Both the position numbers and the translations under genes were made by a program. Shown here one piece after another: positions 55,301 to 64,000 of a stretch of DNA of 64,000 nucleotides. Where the stretch lies: contig JBOZIK010000001.1 of assembly GCA_051453625.1 (NCBI GenBank), forward strand, positions 281,654,451 to 281,718,450, written 5' to 3'. The DNA comes from Welwitschia mirabilis. Taxonomy: Eukaryota; Gnetophyta; Gnetopsida; Welwitschiales. The notes under the pieces were generated by a model. The model was given only the letters and a program-made list of their open reading frames with translations, was not told the origin of the DNA and searched no databases. The stretch's first letter is position 1; the number at the start of each line of letters is the position of its first letter.

Positions 55301-56733
55301 CTAGAACTTGCTCATGGTAATCAAGTAATCATAGTACCCATTTGATACCTTTCCTTGCATGGTGACTACTACTCTCATAAAAAACCAATGATACATTAGA
55401 ATTTAATGTCATAAATTGAAGGATAAGAAGAAATGTGAGGCATATATCCCACTTTAACTTCTAATATTCAAGTTTAGATCTAAACTACTAAAGATACTAC
55501 AAGTACTAATATAGCTATAAAACACACAATACCTTTCTTAGATACCAACATGAAAGGCGTTTGATGAAGTTTATGTAATTAAAAGGGAAGAACCATGAAG
55601 TAGTGACTAAGAAACTCTTAAAACATTTAGGCATTTCAGTTTAGCATTATAAATTACAACATTAATATAATCAATCTAACCTTAAAAGGTATTTCAACTT
55701 TAATAGTAGAAACCAAAACATTAATATCATTAATCTAATATTAAAGTATCTTAAAACTTTTACTTCTATTAGTTGAAATGGATGTATTTGCATTAATCCA
55801 TTTCATTCTTGCCCTTGGGTTCGTTTGAGCATAGCATTATACCTAGAGTTAACTAATAGATTTTGTGTTTTCTCTAGCTTGTAGGTTATATAAAAAGCTA
55901 TATAAATTTAGAATGCTTCCTTTACAATGTTATCATAAAGTGTACATCCTAGAATGTTAGAAGCCTAGCACATGTAAAGTCATCTTACATGGTTAGGCAC
56001 TCCATTTCTCCAATGTTATTTGACTTTTAGCTCTTTAATAAGTTAAATGTTCTATTATAAAATCAGATCTTGTATTGAGTATCATAAATTTCTTAACTTA
56101 CATAGTTATTTTCAATCATGAGGATGATAATGGTAGTGTTTTATTTTTTATTCCTCATCACTAATATATTTAATGTTAAACTAGTAAAACATTTGTTTTA
56201 TATAACATTAAGTTTTAAAATTTATTTTTTATCTTTTTAGTTTTATATTCTCCAAATGAGCCCCATGATTGGGTAGCATTATGTACATATACGATTATTA
56301 AACTCCATCCTATTAGTTTTATAATAGTTGAATATTTTAAAATGATGAAATATGTAAACTATATAATTCCTATCTTAGGCTTATCTCTTCATTCATATAA
56401 GTTATAGGATTGGTTTAGATTTAAGATGAAATTTGAATTGTAATATTTATTGAACATCATTAGTATGAAGATTCCCTTCACTTTACTTAGTCTAATCATT
56501 TTTTTAACATTAAAATAACTTTTTATAGACTTAATCACTATTATGTTTTTTCATACTTTCTTTTTTCTTAAAGATAGTGAATACAATCCTATCCATGTAC
56601 TCTTTACTATTTACTTATGTGATTATTTTTCTATTTTAGTTCATATGAACATGCTTAGTAAAATTAATAGATCTCTACATAATTATTTTTTCTTTAAGAG
56701 TATGTCATTAAACTTTAAAAATTTTAATCATAT
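49397..56733. other. 7.3 kb with no recognisable gene
   Basis: Extremely AT-rich. One + frame at 49538-49849 (103 codons) is Ile/Leu/Phe-rich, as expected from composition; it has no recognisable domain and I do not call it a gene. No LTR pair, primer site or TE protein motif seen. The 5' part of the LINE at 57.1 kb may begin here but could not be read. Confidence 0.5.
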
Positions 56734-56779
56734 ATGTGTGTGTATGTGTTTGAGTGCGTGTGTGTTGTTTGTTTTTGTT

Positions 56780-56845
<66 letters not shown>

Positions 56846-56869
56846 TGTGTNNNNNNNNNNNNNNNNNNN

Positions 56870-56941
<72 letters not shown>
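56734..56941. repeat. (GT)n microsatellite
   Basis: Interrupted GT-rich lead (tgtgtgtgtatgtgtttgag) followed from about 56780 by a nearly pure GT run of about 140 sequenced bases around a 19-N gap (56851-56869). Open frames across it (Cys-Val or Thr-His repeats) are artefacts. Confidence 0.95.
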
Positions 56942-56943
<2 letters not shown>

Positions 56944-57239
56944 CTTGGAATTATCCTCCAAAATATTATGATAATTTTAGATATATTTCTTGATTTGAAA
57001 ATAGCCTTTTTTAATATAATAATTAGCTATATCCATTTATAAAAAATTTAAGATTAAGAAATACAATAATTAAATCTAAACATGGAGGCATTTATCTTGT
57101 GTTTATGACAATTCTATTCATGGTACTTTTTCAAATGAAGAGCTTTAAATTCTATAGCAAAGTATATTATAGCTGAAAGAAATTAAGAATCACCACACCA
57201 TGGTTACTCACTTGAAAACTAGGATAAAATAACTTGGAT

Positions 57240-58420
57240 CTAGAGACTTTTCTTTCAAATAATTTTTTAACCTATTTAAATAAATAATTATTCATACTAT
57301 ATTAAGGAAATTTGAGATGATGCTCAATCTTTGACTCATGTTGAAGAGATTTGTAAATTTTTTACAAAAATATATAGAAAACTTTTTATTGAAAATGTCA
57401 TATTTCTAAGTTATTTAGACATGGTTAGGTAGGTAGTTCCTCTTATAAATATTAATATATTGATAGATGTTTCTTCACTTTTTATTATCAAGATTTATGG
57501 AACATGTTATCTAATATTGATCTAGGAATTGATGGTTTTTTACTTTATTTTTATAAATGGTTTTGAAACTTTTTAGGTGTAGATCTTTAAAAAGTTTATA
57601 AGGAGAGCATTTAGTCTAGTCCCATAAGATAGTGACTCAACATAAGGATTATTAAATTAATTTCTAAGTAGGGTAATAATTTATCTTCAAATAGTTAGTA
57701 ACTTATTACCTTATTATCTATTCCTTGTAAGATTATGACTAAAGCAATTACCAATAAAATTAAGCCTTTTCTTAATCATTTAGTAATAAAAGAATAGATG
57801 GGATTTTGTAGAATAATCTATATTCTTAGAAATGTTTTGATTTCTATTAAAGGTTTTAAATGACCTTCTAATTATGATAAGAAAGCTTTGTTCTTTATTT
57901 GGCCTTTGCTAAGGCTTATAATAGGATGAAATAAAAGTATCCTTTAAGCTTCTGTATCACTTGTGGTTAGGGAATTAATTTATTTAACATATCAAGCCTT
58001 TTGTGCTAATGAATATTCTTTTATTTTAAAATGACATTAGATCTAAGACATTTTCTCTATAATGCTCTGCCTAGTATGATTTCTCTTTTTCTCCTTATTT
58101 GTGTATTATAGCTTTATCTAGTTTAGCTCACTTGATTTTATAGTTTAAGTATGATGATTTGTTACAAGGTTATCAAGTAGAAAATAATCTCTTATTCTTA
58201 AGTAGTATGCTAATGATAAATTTTTAGTATTATAACAAATAAATAACTTTAATTTTGTTAGGTATGCTCTTGAGATATTTTGTATGGTTTATGCTTTTAA
58301 AATCAATTAGAATAATTTTAATATTATTATCAACTGATTGCATTCTCTTACTAATCATAATTTAGATATTTAGATTACTTACCTTTAATTAAAAGTATCA
58401 TTTAGATTGTTGTGAATTTT
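57240..58420 (+). pseudogene. LINE ORF2 reverse transcriptase (YADD changed to YAND)
   Basis: EEICKFFTKIYRKLFIENV near 57335 is the lead-in F-(F/Y)-x-x-(L/I)-(Y/F). LGIDGFYFIFINGFETF near 57525 matches the P-G-P-D-G-(F/L) box with the first positions lost. KIMTKAITNKIKPFLNHLV near 57730 and MGFCRIIYILRNVLIS near 57800 match the K-(I/L)-x-(A/S)-K-x-(I/L)-x-x-R-(L/I)-K...Q-x-(G/A)-F-x-x-x-R-x-I-x-(D/R)-N box. The catalytic box is *YANDKFLVL, with YAND at 58206-58217 in place of YADD and the Gln before it a stop. YALEIFCMVYAFKIN follows, fitting F-x-x-x-S-G-L-x-I-N. Confidence 0.8.
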
Positions 58421-59400
58421 TACTTTATTTGTAGGTTTGCAAGATTTTAATTAGAAGCCTCTACTTCAGAAGATTAAGGATAAATTGAGGCTTGGCATAA
58501 TAAATCACTAACCTAACTAAGGCATTGAGTATTAGTAAAACATATATTTTAAACTATTTTGATTTACATTTCAAGTTTTATGATTTCTTTAGTTAATGAT
58601 TTTCATGTGGATACATTCATATTTTTTAATTTTTTTATGGCATACTTAACTTGCTAGAAAAGGATTTCACAAAATTTCTTGTAAGAAATGTATTATTATT
58701 AGGTTTAATGACCTTGGAATTTTAGATTTCTATAAGAAGAGTCTTGTTTTTAATACTAGAGTAATCATTTGTGCTTATTATAGATCTTAAGCTTGAAAAA
58801 AAATTAAGTTATGCTTGTAAGTGGCCATTGAGCAAACTGAGCAACCTTTGGATATTTTAAATTCTATCTATATTTTATTTAATTGAAAAATTAATATCAT
58901 ACGTGGGGATAATCCATTTTAGATTTTATGGGATTATTGGATAATGTAGAAATCTTAGTTAAGAATTTATTAGCTACTTTGTGATCACTTTGCTATTGTT
59001 AGGCTCCTAGTTTTTCATAATATTCTATTTAATAAAGAATATGTTCATGGATAATTAGTTAATAGTATTAAAAAAATGGTTTCACCTTTTATAGAAATTT
59101 TAAATATTAGAATGATCATGTTATGTTTACTTTTATCTAGTATTACATCTATATGCAATTATGATGTTTTTGATAGTTAATAATAAATCTTGCATCAAAT
59201 TTATGAATTTCATGGATCTAATTCATTGAAAATATTAGAGCATAATAAATCTTTTCATTAAATAAATTTATAGTTTATTAATATAGGATATTAATTAAAT
59301 CAAAGTTTTGGTAAAGTAAGGCTTAAACAACATTATTAATTAGCAAAAAATATTTGAGAGGATCTAGAATACTCTAAACTACCCCAACCTTTTTTCATAT
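58421..59400 (+). pseudogene. LINE ORF2 C-terminal region
   Basis: Near 58450-58500, PLLQKIKDKLRLGIINH fits L-(L/I)-x-(K/R)-(I/L)-x-x-(K/R)-L-x-x-W of the post-RT linker. Near 58650-58760, ARKGFHKISCKKC then IIIRFNDLGILDFYKKSLVF fits (R/K)-K-(G/x)-x-H-x-(V/I)-x-W-x-x-(V/I)-x-x-P-x-x-x-G-G-L-G-(I/L)-x-(D/N). Later parts (KLPQPFFIWLLFP near 59380) may be the zf-RVT area. Confidence 0.6.
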
Positions 59401-59960
59401 GGTTACTTTTTCCTTGATGTCTTCCTCTCGGTAAATTTAGCTACTTTATTTATATTGAAACTTTAGGTATCTTAGCTTAATTTTTCAAGTGATCTATAAC
59501 AGATGTATCATCAACTGAATAGGAAAAATATCAATTTGTTTTTATAGTTTTAATCTTTATATGAGGTTTGGAGGATGAGATGTTTTAAGCTATTTCAAGA
59601 TGACCATGTAAGAATTCATTTAGGATATATCATTTCCAAATCTTTATCAATAAATCTACTTCAACTAATGATACAAATCAGAAGTTTCTTTTGTAGGATT
59701 AATATTTAAATCTTTTGATAGATGCTTAGATGAAACCAAGATATTAAAATTGGTTACTTTTATTTTGTATTATTTTATTTCTTCATTTTTTATAGTTTTA
59801 GTTGGTTGGCTCTTTTCAATCTTACCTCTCTTTATTTTGTTTATTTTATGTAAAAGAGTAATGTTGCTAAGGTAATATTCTTAAAGATTTTTGACTACCT
59901 CTTTTTATTGCATTTTATATACATATTTCTTTCTTTAATGAAATATGTATTTTCTTTTAA

Positions 59961-62900
59961 AGGTATTAGCCCTTTTCCCCATATTAATTTCAATTTTAAT
60001 AAATTCCCTTTTTTAAAGATAATAAATAAAAGGAAATTCTAAATTTTCATCCAAGCCATATATTGTCAAATAAATATTTTTTACTTTATATTGATCCATG
60101 TCTTAATATGTTATTTTAATTCATCCAAAAAAGTAATCAATGATATAAGTTCACTTAAGAATGTATAAATATATATTCCTACCTTAAGTTTTTTTCACAA
60201 AACTATTTGTGCTTATGCCTTATCCACTACCTAGGTTACAAGCTCTACTTTGTTGTTTTTTGTCCTAATAAATAGAATAGTATCATAATTCATTGCACTA
60301 ACATCACTATTATATTTAATCTAGTTGGATTGAACCTAAAATAAAATGTTTATAAGGTTAAGATACTTTATTGTAGAAGAGATATTCTACAATTTCCTAT
60401 AGATAATATGTCACTATATTCTTGTAAAATATTGATAAGGGAATGAAAAAGCATTTTCAAATAAAATAAAAAAAATCTAATCCCCTAATGTGATAGAAGA
60501 ATTTTGCAAAAATTTATACCTTATTCATGAAGAAAAATTTATAGGAGAAGGAGAAGAAAAAGGATAAGAAGGAGGATATTTTGGAACTTCTTTATGAGGT
60601 TAAGGGAAGTTGATATTTTTACTACTCTTATGTTGAGTTCTAAATCTCTTTATTTACAAATCTAGAATATCATCTTTTTATTTTAATAAAGGACTTAGCC
60701 AAGGGCTTATGAAAAATTAGATATAAAATATGATTCTCCTAGAACAGGGCATTACCTTATAGATTTTAATCCAAAAATCAATTATATATATTTAGGATTC
60801 TGAGTAGAAATGTATGCACTTTGTAATGCATATACTAATAATTTATCCTTGATGTATATTATCTAAAATAAAAATAAGTTCAATATATGTAAGCTCCACA
60901 TTAATCTCAAACGAAAATTCTAAAGGAAACAATATAAGTTTACTTCTGCTACTTTATTTAGTAATATTTTTCAATTTAAAAATGATAGTAAGCCATTATA
61001 ATAATAATGATGGTATGGAAAAGCTATTCATTTCATTAAAAATAAATGAATTATAGGAATTATAAAACATAACAAACTAGATTGACCTCTAATAAGAAAA
61101 GTAAAATCCTCAAGAATCCATGAGTATAAGATGGGAAATAAGTGGAGGAAGATGAACCATCAAGGCTAATTCCTCCAAAGAGTAAAGATAAGTTCTTTAG
61201 ATAATACCTAAGAAGAATAAAATTGAGAACAAAATCTTTTAAGTAAGATAGGAAAAGACAATAAAGAAATTATGTTTAATTTAGATGCTATTCAAAGTAG
61301 TCCTAGAAGTAGGGAGGATTCTTTACAAAGATCCTTTCCAAGACATTTTTGCTCTTCTTGATGGATGTCTTTTCCTTGAAATGTAATGTTTTTAAAGTTA
61401 AGTAATATATACATGTGATCTATCTATTTTTGTTAAATTTGAGTTTTCATAATAATTTTACTAGCTCCTTATAACATTGAGAATAAAATAAAAATTTGAT
61501 TTAAGCATGTAATCCATGGTAAATTTTCAAAATTTTAATTTTTAATAACTTAACTAAAAAATTAAATACTTTGGTTTTTATTTTTTTTAAATATTAAAAA
61601 TTAAAGATTACAATAAAATTAGATTTAGAAATTTTAAAAAGTTCAATTATTTTAGAATTTAATGCACCATCCTAGTTTATTTTAGCATATTGAATGAATT
61701 TAAATTCAAATTAAATGGGTCTATGCTTATTTGATCATTAGTTTTAAAGCATATAAATGATATTTTAAAAAATTATAAAAACTGAAATTAGTCCTCTTAA
61801 ATTATTTTTACATATTATTTGCTATGGCACTAGTAAACTGCAAGTTAAAAAGTATGCTTATGCTTTCATCTTAACATCTTTAGTTCTTACATACTTCACA
61901 AATAATATACTTTAAGGTTATAGATATAATTTACATCACTAAATTATCATTAGATAATTTTAATCCTTATAATTTTCAAAAGGTTATTAAAAAATACTAA
62001 TCCTTGAATTTTTTTCTTAAACTTATGTCATATTAATTTGTGTAACTTTCAAACTAGTTAAATTACGAAAAAGAACTAGCATAACCATCCAAACCTCTAA
62101 TAACACTAATGTTATTTGGAGAAATAAGCTTAAAAGAAGATGGTTATAAATCAGATGAAATATTACCAGATGGAACTTATAGCATAAGCCAAAAGTTAAT
62201 TTAATAACTAAAAAAAATCTTTAGAATACTAAGGATTAAATGATTAAACTTAATGCCCAAGAAAATTTGTGAATTACTAGTTTTTATTTATCTTAAGATA
62301 TCAAGTACGTGCCTACATAAAAACAAGATTCCACTATAGACTATATAAGAAAGGCCTACCTATAAGGATAAAGGAATATCATGTTGTATTGTGTTTGATT
62401 CCATTTCATGTTAGACCTTCATATTTTTAACTCTAAATTTCCTATGGCTATCTTAAGGGCATATCTTGTCATGAGACTCTAAGCTTGCTTTATACTTTCC
62501 TATGCATATTAAAATGATTAGTTCATGAGGCATCTACTTTGATTAGCCTAAGGATTTACTTTTATATTAAATGCTATTTTTTGTATCATTTGCATCATTA
62601 GTGAAAATACTTTAATAAGTATTCTACACTAGTACTAATATAATTATCATTACTAGTTATACACTAGTTTATCTTGAATATTCTTTCATATTAAGCATTT
62701 AGAATCATTTCCTTTATTTTATTGTTAGGGATTAGATTATTCATGTATTGGTGTTTATGATATATTTTATACTATTATAGTATTTGTTACATTTCATTAT
62801 AATATGAATTATTTCTAAATCAATTGCACCTATGACATTTGAAATTTAGAATGAATAGTTAATTATTTATGTTTAAAATCATTTTGTACTTAGTGTTAAG

Positions 62901-64000
62901 TTTTCTTAGCAGTATGTCTTATGAATAATCATCCTTGTTACCTAGGAGGATAAGTCTTTCAATATCAAATTTATTAATTCTTTCTCTAAATCTGCTTAAT
63001 CATACCTTTATGAGTTCTAAAACTTCCTTATAGCCCTTAAGGAGAGAATATAAATTTGAATTATCTATATTATAATAAATCATCTTAATCTTATAAATTT
63101 AATACTATATTATAATAAACCACTTTAATATTATATATTTAAGACTAACACCTATGCCTTAACTAGTATGACATAGCTTTATGTATTATAAAGTATGATA
63201 ATTGTAAAGGCATGGTAGGAAGATTAGGGTTTAAAGCTAAATATTATGTTCAAGTGCTTATGTTATGTTGTAATATTACAAAGGAATATTAGAATTTTGT
63301 AGTTCTCTTACATTTGATTAAAGTTGAAATATAAAGTAAAACTTTAAATAAATGAAGGAGTAAGACATGTTATTAAATGAAAGGAAAAATTTAGATTTTT
63401 CATACTGGGATAGGTTAAAAATCTAATCCATTTAGATCTTTGCATATTATATGATGCAAGGTTTTTAACATAATAGATAATAGATCTATATCTTCTCTCA
63501 TGCATGTTCTTATTTGTCCTTAAGGTTTTGACCATGTAATTTGTATCTCTTATGAAATTTTTTTCTTTTTTTTAGTTTTTTACCTCTTCATTATTCTTTG
63601 TTCATATTATTATCATTACATTTTAACTATGGTTTATAATAAATTAAAGTTTTCTTCTTTTCTTCTTTTTTTTTTTTAGCTACATCCTAATAAACCTAAG
63701 GACTCATTTTAGTGGAAGCATCTCCAATTTTTAAAAGTTATTTTTTTTTAAAAGAAGACAAAACTTTTACATTTAAATAATAAAAGGATTATGATATTAG
63801 TAAGGGGTTAATTCATGTTAAGATACTGTCCATGTTTTTCACCTTTAAACTTATTCAAATATTATTCCAATTCTAGTTGGCTAAGCTCTTAAGCCTCTAA
63901 TACATTCTAGTAGGCTAAGCCCTTATCCAAACTTTGACACTAATTTCTTAATTGTAATTAGTATAATGTTATTTGACTCTTCTTATTTTTATTCTTATTT
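59961..64000. other. 4 kb with no recognisable feature
   Basis: AT-rich; scattered short A or T runs (for example 63669-63679). No TE motif, LTR pair or credible coding frame on either strand. The 63-codon frame at 63344-63535 (-) matches nothing. Confidence 0.5.

Larger units (their letters stand above)
57100..59960 (+). mobile_element. LINE (L1-like) retrotransposon relic
   Basis: ORF2-type reverse transcriptase, post-RT linker and zinc-type C-terminal blocks in order on the + strand, then a 3' end with the cytosine/T-rich tail (gactacctctttttattgc, then ctttaatgaaata and ttcttttaaagg) common at the ends of plant LINEs. No endonuclease domain could be read upstream; it may be deleted or eroded beyond the GT tract. 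Many stops. Confidence 0.75.

Noticed and set aside
56543-57042. Long frames of Cys-Val or Thr-His repeats on both strands
   Set aside because: They are translations of the (GT)n microsatellite and a run of N, not genes.

Overview
The window looks like intergenic, retrotransposon-filled DNA of a seed plant. I see no intact host gene, no tRNA or rRNA gene and no CRISPR. The sequence is very AT-rich. Nearly all recognisable coding sequence is old retrotransposon protein in which Trp, Gln and Arg codons have become stops and Asp or His codons have become Asn, Tyr or Arg, much of it as expected from C-to-T decay of methylated cytosines. Giant LTRs, Sirevirus-like gag and deamination-type erosion together would fit a gymnosperm with a decayed AT-rich genome such as Welwitschia. 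That identification is inference only. Seven runs of N interrupt the window.

Layout. 1-4.4 kb: eroded DNA. 4.4-15.5 kb: a Ty1/copia element (A, + strand) split in its protease by a second copia element (B, about 4499-12515). B has about 1.4 kb LTRs, a tRNA-Met-type primer site, a Sirevirus-like gag and an env-like/plant-transposon-protein relic, but no pol. A resumes after B with the rest of protease, integrase, reverse transcriptase (YVDD still intact) and RNase H. 16.7-19.3 kb: a Ty3/gypsy pseudogene (C, +). 21.6-22.6 kb: a tandem duplication, followed by a 186-bp tRNA-type SINE with 7-bp target-site duplications. 23.3-24.0 kb: a gypsy RT and integrase relic (E, -). 25.0-28.05 kb: a short gag-only gypsy derivative (F, -) carrying a two-level tandem repeat.

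28.3-49.4 kb: two copies of an LTR of about 0.8 kb (G, - strand) lie some 20 kb apart, with a primer site inside the right one. They are best read as the ends of one element that later received two insertions. H (30955-33925) has 242-bp LTRs and a perfect CATCA target duplication, and its GC-richer core contains fragments resembling an ABC transporter and a Ser/Thr kinase. I (35343-46079) is a LARD-like element with about 4 kb LTRs and only 2.75 kb of internal DNA. Its two LTRs differ by large tandem duplications, a deletion with copied filler, and unequal loss of CpG.

49.4-56.7 kb: featureless AT-rich DNA. Then a long (GT)n tract and a LINE relic (57.1-59.96 kb, +) whose catalytic YADD has become YAND. 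60-64 kb: nothing recognisable. None of these elements looks able to make its own proteins. The main interest is the nesting order, the gene-fragment capture in H and the LTR rearrangements in I.
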